From contig NC_054877.1 in NCBI RefSeq assembly GCF_018320785.1, positions 37,904,151 to 37,968,150 on the forward strand: 64,000 nucleotides of DNA, given 5' to 3'. The position numbers and the translations under genes are program-made. The notes beneath the pieces were generated by a model that worked only from the letters and a program-made list of their open reading frames with translations, was not told the DNA's origin and searched no databases. Numbering within the stretch: position 1 is the stretch's first letter; each line of letters opens with the position of its first letter. The stretch is from Cheilinus undulatus (Eukaryota > Chordata > Actinopteri > Labriformes > Labridae). Positions 45,701-57,165 of this stretch are shown piece after piece.

Positions 45701-48700
45701 CAGCCGCTCCGGTGAATGTTCCGCCTGGAGTTGTAAAATTGGTGGTTTTTCCCTACAAAAACCTGGTCAGAATTCATCCTGCTCGCTAGGAAAACTTGGT
45801 GCACCTGAGATGGCTGCTCCCAGCTGACGGCTGCTTGTAATCAGCAGGCCTGAGAGGTTATATGGAGTAGGTTGGGTGTTTAGTAGAGCTGACTGTGAGG
45901 AACAAGAGACTCAGCAGCTTAAGTTGATTTCTTTGAGTTTGGGTTTGAGTGCTAATTTGTGTGAGTGTGGGGGAATTTTTTAAAAATCATTCCTTTTTTA
46001 CTTATTCCGTAATCATTTTGGTTTTTGTGCAGTTTTTGCTGGTGTCCACAATTATGACCTTTGTTATAAATTTAGTGTTTTCTGGAGGATCAGCAGGTTT
46101 GTTTCATGTCTTCATATAGGTATAAAGACCTGACAAACACTCCTGAAGCTATTGTTCTGAACTGCAGGAGTTGGAGAAGGGTTGACTTGCTTGGATTTGT
46201 CTCTGTTTTGTCCTTTCATGTGGATTTTTGTGCTTCTACCGTGGGTTGGTAACCTATTTATAAATAAATGCACTTTCTCTTGCTCCTCTGACTGGCTCTG
46301 CTACACCCGTTATGGTGTTTTTTGATGTAGTAAAGTAAAATTCAATCTGGCATTTGTCTGGTATCAACACAGAGTATTTTATTCTGAAATTTAAGCAGAT
46401 ATTTTAATAACGTTTCAGGGAACCTTCCTGCCCCTCTTCATCTGCATCTAGGGATGGGTACCTTTCACATTTGAACTGGTACGGTACCGATTCCCGGTAC
46501 CGTACCGTTCAGACTGCCAGAGCTCTGATAGAGCAGGGACGGGAATCTGCTCCATGCCTGTGGCAGACCAGAGAGAGTGAACACATATCTGGTGAAATTT
46601 AGGGGTTAGTATGTCATAATTATCCATGTAAAGGAAACCTTAAAACAGTTAAGTAAATCAACTTTGTTGTGGTGCTAATTTGATAGCAAGAATCCTACAT
46701 TCAAGAAAGCAGAGCAGGACAGAAGCAAGGGACATTAAACAGTAAGAGACACACTGATCAGACCTCATGCTGAGTTATGAGAAGCACTTCTTTGGCTCTA
46801 CAAAGAAATATTGACTTCTTTTCTTTTAGTTTGTGTTATCCAAATCTTTTGATAGAAGTTAGAGGGAGAGGGAAGTGTGTTATTTTAAAACACTCCCCTC
46901 TCTGTGAGGACCATCTATGACCATTCGATGTTACACTTGGTGCACTCGGAGTAAATTTAAGCCTCAAAGTCAGTCAAAGCTAATATGGACGTAGGAGATA
47001 AGACTGACTTTATTTAGGCACAGGTGGTGCACTCTGCCTCTGGAGTGTGCTGTCCGAAAGTTTTCTATTTGTACACTACTACATTTGGGGTGTTAATGCA
47101 CCATGACAAGACAACTTCAGGGTATATTTAATAATACTTTGTGTTAAAGTTGATGTTAGTTCTGAAATGGAGAAATTCATACCCTCATCCATCTTGGACC
47201 CTCTTCGCCTTCCCATCCCCATCTGAAATTCCTCGTTGTTGAAGATCACACACAGACCACGGGGGTTATGACTCAGGTCATAATAATCCGCCTAAAGAGC
47301 AAAAACATGACCACAAAGACAAATCTTAACATTTTAACATTTTTTGAAACATAATGTTGATTGAATGTTAGTGTGTGAGTGATTACTGGGTCATAAAGGG
47401 AAGGACTCTCTGTTACTGGATCTGAATCAGTGTACACAATCTCTCCCCCATCTGAAGAACAAAAACAGAGCACACTTGTATTTCTTATATGTATCAGATA
47501 AAGATTAAAGTACGGCAGTGGAAAGTATAGGGCTTTTAAGCTGTAAACTAGCTAGTAGGTGTAATTAATCGATGACCGTGCCAATAGAAGAAGATGTCAG
47601 AGAGACTTACGGCTGGGCTGAGACTCAGTCACAGGCAGAGAGGGCTGAACCAGCGGAGGATTGTTGTTGATCCTCTGTGGAAAGAAAAGAAAGTTCTCAG
47701 TAAACTGTCTCATTATTGGGCCTACTGTTAAGCACATAGACATTCAGACACAGACATCTACCTGGTGATCCATGCTGACATGAGGAGGTACTTCAGGCTC
47801 AGTTAATCCTGAAAGACAACAATCATTGACAAATGTTATCTAAATATTACATTTGATGCATTTGTGTGCTGAAGTTTGTATGATACCTTGCATGTAGCGC
47901 TCTACTGTTGTTGCCAGTTGTCGGTCAAACTCCTGCAGTGTTTCATGCAGCACATCCAGTTTTCGGTTAGACAGTAAACCAGTCCTTTCCATTTCAGCAA
48001 ATAAGTCCAGTGGTGTCTGTAAGTAAGAGAGAAGAGTGAGTAGAGGTAAAGAGCTCTCCCTGTACAGAAATAAATAAATAAAGTAACATGCTAGAAGTAG
48101 AACAGTCCTTCGGCCCAGCTCAGTATTTATGTTAACCAAATATTGCTAGCAATATAAAAAACAGAGCAGAAAAGAGATAACTTCGTGCAGCAACTTGGTT
48201 GTATGCTTCCTAAGTGGCACAATACATAAATAAATCAAATATCACATAAGTGACCAAAACTATCAATAATCCACATGCAACTAGAATGTGGCCATTTCAA
48301 GAAATTGCAGTGTGACAGCATGACCCACTACCACTGCTGCTGGAGCCTCAGCTGCTGCCTTCAGTGGAATATCTACATTTAAAAGCTGCAGCTAAAAGAT
48401 TTGTAATCCTAGAACACCAACTGCAGGGGAGCTCCAATCCTTCTCCTGGAACAAAATTAGAAAAAGAAATACTTAAACTTCAGTCTTGAAAAGTAAGCAG
48501 TCTGCATCAGCCTCTGTTATGGATCTTGTGATTGCTGAGCTGAGGTAATAAAGCAGCTGCACTGGTGTGACTTCAAAATGCCATATTTGACTCATTTAAT
48601 GCATCATACTAAGCTCTTTCTTTGCTATGATTATTATTTCAATTAGGAAATATTGAAATTGGAGGAGGATTAGGGATACCTTCGAAGGAGAAAATAGTTT

Positions 48701-51700
48701 TAGGCAAGTCGAGATTCAAGTAAAAATTATGAGAAAGTTGAAACTTTCTATTATAAACAGTGGGTCTAGACACCGTTTATGTGCTAAAGAGAAAAAAATC
48801 TCTTTGTTGTTAAATCCAATAATGAGGCAAGTTTCACATATTCATCAATAAAAGGCATAAAGAAATTTGTAGTGACAGTCAAGATATTGTGTCATTGTCT
48901 TAAATACTCATACATCAACAAGAGGGACATAACTGCACTCATGTCTCTCTTCCTCTCTGTCTGATCACCTGTAAAGAGGCACAGGTGACAGGCTCAGCCT
49001 CCATACATGATGGGAGAGCGAGGGGAGATTGATCACTCGTTTAATCATCATGGACAGTTTGCTGCAAATGACAAAATGTTTTTTAAAAAAAAGCGAACAA
49101 GGAACGCTTTGGCACATGTAAAAAGATTTATGTTGAAGTTATTTATCCCACCACAACAAACACTGATCAATAAACGAGTTATCAGTTTCCTTTTACTCTC
49201 CCATTACTGAGGTAGAGTCTGTCACCTGTGCATCTCTACAGGTGATCAGATGGAGAGGAAGAGGAAAAGAGATGGAAGCTGTTATGTCTCCTCTGTTACT
49301 GTGCAATATTTAAGACAATAACTGAGAATCGTGACTGAATGCCTTATGCCTCATATCAATGAATATGTGAAAATATACCTCATTATTGGATTTAACAACA
49401 AAGAGATTCTTTCTCTTAAGCACATAAATACACCATGTCTAAGATCTACTGTTTCTACCTTTTTCTCGTCATTTCAAATTTAATCTCGCCATTGTATTTC
49501 AACTTTATTCTCGAAATTCTTTATTCTAGTCATTTCGGTTTTATTCTCAAATTGCCCGAAATTATTTTCTCATTCAAAGGCGTCCCTAATCCTCTTCCAT
49601 AAAAGTCAATCTTTTTCAAAGATGTCCCTCTTTTTGCCCAAACGTCTCGTGAGTTAGATGACATCTGCTGGAGAGCCGGAAGTTTGACTCCACCAATTTA
49701 GATGCTTGTTTTCCAAACTAATCTGTACATGTTTATTTGAAATAACCTTTACAACAGCCCCTAGTTTAAGTTTCTAAGATTAGATTGGGGCTGTTAAACA
49801 CCACAGAGAATCATGCTTTAATTTAGCACTCTTTTGCTCTCTCTCTCTACTTATTCACTTGCTACTGTTTGATATGCTTTTCCTTTAGCATGCACATTTA
49901 TAAATACTTTGCCACGTCTGCTGTGCCACACAGCAAAAGAGGCGTAAAAAGCAATCGACACCAAACTTTGTGGGCATGTTAGATCAGTGATAAGTGATAA
50001 GTGATAAGTGATTTTTTCATGGATCTGGCTATTTGTTGCCATGTAAAAAGGTTTCCCTGAAATTGCTGATCACTGTCACAGGTAAGTAATAATATTGGCT
50101 ATGAAGTTTTGAAAGCTCAAACCTTAACAAAAAAGGTGATATTATGATCTTGTTATCCTGATGAAAATAAAAGAAAATAAAAATCTTTTTTTCTTTTAAA
50201 CCTGTAAGATATTTAGCTTTTATTCATAAATTCATACTGTGACATCTCCATATCACCATGTCTTTTAGATCTGTAGATATGTTAGTATGAGCTCACCTTA
50301 CATAACTCAAGTTTTCTTTTTTCCAGCTTGCCGCTTGGATGACTGTCCAGCAGAAACTTCATCTTGTCAAAATTATACTGATTCAAGTCCTGATGAATTT
50401 CATACAGCATCACCCTGATAGAAAGAGCAGAGGCGTGGAAAGAAAGCAAATGAGTCAGCTCTGGAAATCACACAGATTGCATAATAATTTGCCATGCTGT
50501 TGAACCTTGAAGTTATAGTAGAGCTCACGTGTAAGCAGACAGCCTGTGGGCTGCATTACTTTCTTCTAATCCCTTGCTGTCTGTCTCAAGCTGACTGAGG
50601 AGGTCTGCTCGATTGATTGTGCGCAGCAACTGAGAAAGAAAAAAAACGTCCCCCATCAGACCTTTCTCTTCTAGTCTCAGGAAAAGATCTTTAGCATAAT
50701 GGACCTGTAAGAGAATGACCAAAAGACACAAGAAGAAAACCATGAGAATTTAATGGTTTAGAACCAAAATCTGAATCAGAATTGGGTTTTATTGCCAAGT
50801 ACATTTTCACATAAGGAATTTGACTTGGTGTGATTTCCAATGCAATCAGTGACAATATGAGGGCAATTATGTTTAAAAAATACATCTACACTGCTCAAAA
50901 AATAAAGGAAGCACTTAAATAACACATCCCAGATGAGAACAAAATAACACAAGAACGATCAATGGAAACCAGAATCACTAACCCATGGAGGACTGGATTC
51001 AGAATCATGCTCAAAATAAAAGTGGAAAAATCAGATCACAGGCTGATCCAACTTCTGTGAAATTTCTAAAGACAACTCAGGATCAGGCTCAATAGTATGT
51101 ATGGCCTGCTTGTGCCTGTATGCACTCCCTACAACATCTGAGCATGCTCCTGATGAGACGACCGGTGGTCCCCTGAGGGGTCTCTTCACAGACCACAATC
51201 AGGGCATCAGTCAGCTCCTGGACAGTCTGTGGTGGGACGTGGCAGCAGTGAATGGATCGAGACATGATGTCCCAGAGGCGCTCGATTGAATTCAGGTCCG
51301 GGGAACGGGCAGGCCAGTCCATAGCATCAGTGCCTTCGTCATGCAGGAACTGCTGACACACTCCAGCCACATTAGGCCAAGAATTGCCATCCACCAGAAG
51401 GAACCTCAGGCCCGATGCACCAGCATATGGTCTGACAATGGGTTTGAGGACCTCATCTGAGTACCAGTCAGGGTACCTCTGGCTAGCACATAGCGGTCTG
51501 TGCGGCCCTCCAAAGATATGCAGTAATTCCCCTACCATTCTATTGGGAGGGTGCCCCCCCCCCCCCCCGATGATCATTTTATCATTTTAACATTCATTCA
51601 TCTGGGATCAATAAACTGGTGGACGGCCCCTTTTGTCCTTTTATTCCTCACATACATGTTTCTCATAGCGCCTGACGCTATTGGTGATATTTATGATCGT

Positions 51701-53174
51701 TATTTACGCTCGTAAATAAACCTCATCCACGTGCAGATTACGACAGAAACTCTTCAACCTTTATAAACGTAGGGGTGTTGACAAAAGATCACACAGGCAT
51801 AGAGACAACAGGAGATGGAGACATGCATGTGTGTGGAGAAGAGAGAAAAAATGAGTAGATAAAGTCAGTGGAGGACAATCAATCAGAACATTCACCAAAA
51901 TACAAAATCTTACCTACTGTATATGTTATATGTTACAATAAACGGTTTTCCTAAATAATATGTTTTGCTTGTTTTTAGTTAAATCTTTCAGATGTCAGAC
52001 TCATTTGTATGTGGGGAGGCCTTTTAGACAGCATAGGAAAACTTTACACTTAATATTGGTCTGATACGGTCCTAAAGTTACTCCTGATGTGGCAGGATGG
52101 CAAAAAAGTTCATTTCCAACTCTGTCATTCACACATGCATAAATAAATAATTATAGATAGATAGAATCTTACATTGACAGCTGGAATTTAAAGTAATCAC
52201 ATGATCACCATGATTCCTGTAAGTGTTTGTGTTGGTGTCTGCCTAACACCCCAAGGCTATAAACCTAGGGGAAACACTGGATATGACTCACTGACCCACT
52301 GCCAAACTGCTCCTGCTGGAAGATGTTGCAGGCAGCAGAACGTTCTCACAGTGTCTCCAGACTCTCTCTCTCTCTCTCTTCCACCTGTTGTCTGTCCCAT
52401 TTGTACAACAGCAGGTGAATCAGTGTTGCTTCCAAACTGGACAGAAGTGTTATTGACTAGGAGCTGCATTGTGATGATTATGTGTTCCCCCTATTTTTTA
52501 AGCAGTGTATTTCACCAGTTAGTCTTCATTCCATAAAATTCAATCACATTTTTTTATTTTGAGTTTCAATAAAAAGAAATTGGCCCAGAAAAATTGTGTG
52601 AATAAACTAAGTTAACCTATAAATTGGTTGGAAGCTATTTTCTGCAACTAATAGTAACATGTTATTGTTATTATTACTGCTTACTCTATCACTACTCTTC
52701 TACTCTTTCTCTACTCTTACATTCTGTTATTACTTTTTTGCATTGATATTTTATGTATTTTAAATCTAATTTTTACCCATTCAAATTGAGCAAACTAACA
52801 TAACATGTTCCTTGTTTGCACCACCATTTACTAGAAACAATAAACGCCATATTACCATTTCTAGTTTTCCAATTTTGTCTTGAATTTTTCTTTTCAAAAA
52901 TCATGAACAATAACATTACACAGGGAGACAAATGGTGAAAACTACATTTTGACTTTGCAACCCTTTAATGGGGTAAAAATTCAGAGGCTATCTTAAGTGT
53001 AATACTGACTTTTTCCTCAGGCAGGGTCTCAGGAAAACTGCAGTTTATAGAGTATGTGGTTTTTACCTCCTCTAGCTGTCTCTTGCTGATAATATTACGA
53101 CACAAGAAGCACAGAGCCGCCACCTCAGATGAATCCAGCTCCTCGTTTAGACAGGACAGCTTCACCCGGTCCAT
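39763..53174 (-). CDS. Tandem-DED caspase-8/10-like protein with Cys-to-Asn active site (predicted pseudoprotease)
   Basis: Eleven coding exons join in phase into about 522 aa without a stop: 53067-53174, 50529-50704, 50297-50414, 47887-48016, 47762-47808, 47611-47674, 47387-47451, 47183-47291, 44201-44328, 40314-40801 and 39763-39898. DED1 (residues ~1-80; [14 protein letters not shown] holds the RxDL motif) and DED2 (~97-175; [20 protein letters not shown]) are followed by a linker and a caspase domain: [15 protein letters not shown], catalytic His in [11 protein letters not shown], then [13 protein letters not shown], where Asn (40652-40654) replaces the catalytic Cys. The small subunit has [22 protein letters not shown] and [11 protein letters not shown]. 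The inter-subunit linker contains a 39-bp tandem repeat. Length and layout equal caspase-8. It may be a casp8/casp10 paralogue or a cflar-like regulator; activity by cysteine catalysis is not expected. Confidence 0.85.
40491..40605 (-). repeat. In-frame 39-bp tandem repeat in the caspase-like coding exon
   Basis: On the plus strand, units start at 40,491, 40,530 and 40,569 (ctggaggaagatgctgtg, ctagagacagatgctgtt, ctggagacagatgctgtg). Each is 39 bp, so 13 residues; the protein units read [26 protein letters not shown] and [13 protein letters not shown]. The array lies between the QANQG site and the small subunit. Confidence 0.8.
41589..43874 (+). mobile_element. Tc1-like transposon with inserted sequences, inactive
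   Basis: The ends cagtgctgtgaaaatgtatt and actttttcacagcactg are inverted repeats flanked by TA (41587-41588, 43875-43876). Transposase text is visible from about 42,480 (agaaattcaagaacaaatg) to 43,620, with multiple frame breaks. Foreign sequence occupies about 41,815-42,460, including a LINE/SINE tail with tatcta/ttta repeats at 42,140-42,250, and about 42,735-42,960 (a MITE-like piece starting aaaagcacatattgtgc). It lies in a caspase-like intron. Confidence 0.7.
44340..47180. other. Caspase-like intron with dispersed repeats
   Basis: No exons. At about 45,180-45,260, cagtggtctatggatcattt is a repeat also present near 59,440. At 45,270-45,350, copies of agtatgcagtatg and tactgcatact resemble a common fish MITE end. 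At 46,447, ctagggatgggtacctttc plus ggtacggtaccg is one end of a hAT-type element; the other end was not found. Confidence 0.4.
48660..49599. repeat. Long inverted repeat (fold-back element), about 940 bp
   Basis: The left arm (48660 to about 49000) starts tggaggaggattaggga. The right arm (about 49210 to 49599) ends tccctaatcctcttcca. Corresponding inner words include taatgaggcaagtttcacat versus tgtgaaaatatacctcatta, and tctgatcacctgtaaagagg versus ctctacaggtgatcaga. The centre (about 49,002-49,208) is unique and has no recognised gene. It lies in the intron between the two DED2 exons of the caspase-like gene. Confidence 0.7.
50889..52507 (-). mobile_element. Tc1-like transposon, inactive
   Basis: The ends cactgctcaaaaaataaagg and ctattttttaagcagtg are inverted repeats flanked by TA (50887-50888, 52508-52509). 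The minus strand 51,089-51,577 encodes the C-terminal part of a DDE transposase ([20 protein letters not shown] with the second acidic region, [20 protein letters not shown] with the third). A poly-C run at 51,557-51,568 disrupts the frame. Foreign DNA from about 51,590 to 52,190 (starting near tcatctgggatcaataaa, with a tagatagatag run near 52,155) looks like a nested LINE tail. It lies in the first coding intron of the caspase-like gene. Confidence 0.75.
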
Positions 53175-53179
53175 GACAG

Positions 53180-54850
53180 ACCCACTCCCACCAGCAGGGA
53201 CCAGAAGATCAGTTCACTTTGATCTATGGGTGGAGTGAAAGATACAGCAGATAACTAATGTACTTTTGTTAGGAAGGCAAAAACTAAAGAAAGGAAAATA
53301 ATATCATGTAATACATTTTATCACACTATGAAAACCCTCAGACACGACAGATTCTCTCTTTGCTTTCTGTGGTTCCATAAAGAATTAACAAATGTTCCTT
53401 GATTAGGCATGAAGTATAAAGAGGTAAAGCAAGATACATTTTTATTTCACCATTTTTTCAATCTCATAGTTCGTAAAAATGCTTATATAAGTGGAAAAGG
53501 GTATTTAAATTATTTCCCCTTATATTTGAGAAAAAAAATATTTTTTTTGCTGTTCCACAAGAGTTTGGCTTTGCTCTTAGTTTCTGCATGTTTAAAGGAG
53601 GTTTCTCCTGCTGCTGTAACTTTGATAAATGTTGTAGCTTGTGGAAGCTAGCATTTTCATGGAAATATACTATAAGTATACCTCATGATTGTTTAATATA
53701 ATTTCTTTCTCCTTGGTTGGTCTTACTTTTTAATTTGACTATGTAGTGTCATGTTTTGTTTTGTTTTTTTTTTTTTGTAGTTTTTCAAACATTGCTAGAT
53801 CAGTATATATTTTATTATTGGGAAAAGATGCAATGATGTACTTTTTTTTGTGTAATTGAGTTTCTATGTTTTATATTTAATATTCCCTTTCTTTTAAACT
53901 TTGATTTGTATCTATATTTGGAAAACCAATTTGAAATTGCTGGGATTTTTGTGCTGTGATAGAATTTAATATTTTCATCAGTTTTATGAAGCAGTAGCTA
54001 ATTCTACTGTCAATAATACTGCAGTCTTTTTTATGTATTTTTATTCTTTATATAAAATGTCAAACAAACCATAACATATTAGGGTAAATAAAAAGCTGAT
54101 AAAATAAAAAGTTAAATAAGAAACAACAAAAAATGTAATAAAAAGGCATTAAAATAAATCAAAACTACAATCGGGCAATATACTGTATGTTAATAAATAT
54201 TTCAATATACTTTATAAATACTTTATAAGTCCAGATGAAGTGCACTATTTGGTGTAAATCTGAATGACAAAGTCCGTCTAAGTCTAGTCTAAACAGTGAA
54301 GGTACATTTTTAAAAGGAGATGACGTCACTAAAAGCACTGTAAAAGTAGAGACTCTTTCAACACAACAAAACGGCAATAGAGTGAACCCAAAAAAATTTA
54401 ACAATATAAAAGAGTTAACAAACAAATTCTTGGCTCACACCATTAAATTTTAATTACGTCAGTTCCAGTAAGTTAGCTCTCATTGTTGTACACTATTCAT
54501 GGGTTACCGCAGGTACCGAAGGTAAGTCAATTCACGAGGTTTAAACTTAAAACCTACCACCATCAGCCCCATTTCCAAGAGCAAAAACATGTTATATCAG
54601 TAATTGAGAACAACTTTCTCCTCTTTGATTTCAAAATTGAAAACTTAAGTTTTCTTATATTGCCCTTCGTTACATCCCACCGGTGAAGGCACCGCACTAA
54701 CACTTCCGGTAGTTTCATTTAAAGTGGGCATGAGAGCTAACCTTTAGAACCTTCAAAGTAAAATAAAACACGTTTACTACGAGTTTCATATTTATTCGAA
54801 TTAGTTTATCTAAAGTGAATAAGGACTATATGAGCGACAGTTGTACATTT
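53180..54850. other. Presumed 5' intron of the tandem-DED caspase-like gene
   Basis: AT-rich DNA with no recognised exon. A poly-T run at about 53,763-53,778 and an 80-codon open frame at 53,409 have no coding features. Confidence 0.3.
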
Positions 54851-54854
54851 TTAC

Positions 54855-55005
54855 CTTTAAAAACTCCGAAACAGGGCTGACCGCTGACAGGGAGCGCTCA
54901 CAGGTAGAAAACGGTCGGCCTATCGGCCTGGTTGAACATTGAGCTGTCCTGTGAAACCATAGGGAGGAGTCTCCGTGCCCGACCAGATAACTATAGATAT
55001 ATATA
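54855..55005 (-). promoter_or_regulatory. Candidate promoter and non-coding first exon of the tandem-DED caspase-like gene
   Basis: On the minus strand a TATA-like atatatata (54997-55005) lies upstream of a GC-richer block that ends with a donor, TTTTTAAAG|gtaaaaat, at 54,855. A first non-coding exon from about 54,968 to 54,855 would fit the usual TATA-to-start distance. No transcript evidence is available. Confidence 0.35.
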
Positions 55006-55009
55006 GAAT

Positions 55010-57160
55010 ACCTACCAGATGAATGTGACTTGGGCTCCCTTTTTATAAGCATCATCAACTCAAACAAAAACGAAAAAATATCAAATGTCAGTTACTAGAC
55101 TGATAAATGGATGAATAATTTGATCAGCATGATCTTGTTTTCTTCAATTTCCCAAAAAATAACCTGTCTTAAATTTACAGATAAGATAAATAGATAAAGA
55201 TAATTTTTAAATGGGCCGGTCTAAACTGTTGTCAGTATTTCTTTAAAGGTCAGCAACTTGTTCCTTTTTTTTTGAAAAAAAAGCAATATATCCTTCAACT
55301 AATCTACAACATAAACCATGAACAATCCTTAGGCCTATAGTCACTGTGTTAGTTGTTTTCATAATGAGACCTACTGCTTTTAATACTACTTTATTGTGTG
55401 ACTCCACCTTGTGATTTAAAAATGAAAGAGTATTGACGATAACATTTATCCATCCGTTTATGTAAAATGTAATATTTCCTCATAAGCATTTATGATACCA
55501 ACCTATTCTTAAGGTGCAGTAATAAATAGCTGCTCAGAGTTGTCCTGTGAGTGGGTATGCAGTGGCTGACAGTGGAGTGATTAGCTCAGACGTAGCGTCA
55601 GCTGTGTTTTTGTCAGAACTGGACAACATTCCTAACAAAGGCAGAGAGCCACACTGAAAGCTTTTCATGCATAATAGATGTTTTTGCTCTTTTCCCTGCT
55701 TGCTTCAGCATGGGTTTGTGATAGTTATGGCCGATGCAGCTGTAGGAAAGTTGCAGTTTAATTGGAACTTGACCGCATTTTCTTTCGATACAAGAAATAA
55801 GAGTCACACCAAAAGTGTCTTGGCAGCGATGTGTTTGCACGTCTCCCGAGCAACCATGTTTTATCCACCGATGAGCTCCATCATTCACAACTACGGCTGC
55901 GGTTACCTGACAGCTCAGGAGAAACGCATGCATACATCATTTTGTCTTGTCGCTAAGATTGGCCTGTCATGAATGTGACAAGCAGAACATTAAATCAATT
56001 TCAGAGAATTTATTGAAAAGTCCTGCCCTTCCCTAATGCCTTCTATGGGAGCTTTCCCAGTTGAATGTGAAATTTATCCGTGCAATAGATATATGAAACA
56101 GTTGATCTGGTGTGTCAGGTGATGGCATTATCTAAATTGCACAAATATGTTGGCAACATTTGGAGAAGTGGATAGAAATGATGAGGTGTTAGGGGACATC
56201 TTTGCATCTTGCCATTTCACCCACTTTCGCAAAGTTGCCAACAAATTTGTGAAATTTTGAGTAAAAGAGTTTGCTTGCAGTTTTCAATAATTAAAAACAA
56301 TAAATTAACTTGCATCTCATTCTAATATATCTAAAAAAATGCCTTACTTTAAATGGCTATATTTTAAGAGCCCCTTGACGCAAGAGGCCCCAGGTAGTTG
56401 CGGACCTTTGCCTAATGGTGTAACAGACTATGGACACAGCCAAGAAAGCAGTGTAGATGATGGTTAGCTGATGATGCCAGACAGGTTGCCATGTAAGGAC
56501 ACAATAAAAAGACATCGGGGTGCTAAATCATATGTCACCAGGTCATATAATTCCATTTCAAAGTGTAACATTGAAATGTTTTTAAAATGATTAAATAAGT
56601 AAATAGACTTAACATGGCACGTAACAGTCATAAATATCCTTCATGATGTCCTATTCCTGCTAGTGGATCTCTGCATCGCTGCTTCCAATCACAATGAAAG
56701 TTAGCACTGGCTCAAATCCAAATGTGAACCAATCCAGTCACAGTGGGCGGGCCTAACTCCCTGACCTTGCACCTCAAGTAAAAAAGTCATATCATGTCCA
56801 TGGGGCCCCCAAAATGAACACATACCAATAGTTCTTTACAGGTGCTTGAAATTGTCAAGAACTACTATAGATACTCTGCCGTGTCACAAAAAAAAAACAG
56901 TATCCCAAAATAAAACTACAAAGTACAAAAAAAATCTTTATTCAGCTCTATAAAGTGTATGATAGCAAGATCACACAGAATAGGTGAAGTTTGAGGTTTA
57001 AAAGCCACTGTTAATCACCCCAAAAAATATTTTTATACCAATACGTATCTGTCGCTAAAGATAAGAAGAGAACAATATTCAAGTGTTAAACTTGTGAGTA
57101 TGACAAATTAACAGAAATCTATACAAAGAGTGTTCCAAACAGGTCAGATGTGCATTTGTT
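55010..57160. other. Intergenic DNA between the caspase-like gene and catip
   Basis: No recognised exons. The open frame at 55,667-55,972 has no domain or exon borders. The right part includes the presumed 3' UTR of catip (minus strand). Confidence 0.35.
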
Positions 57161-57165
57161 TGCTT

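Noticed and set aside
55667-55972. 101-codon open frame as a gene
   Set aside because: No exon borders, no domain, no phase-matched neighbours; a second frame overlaps on the other strand.
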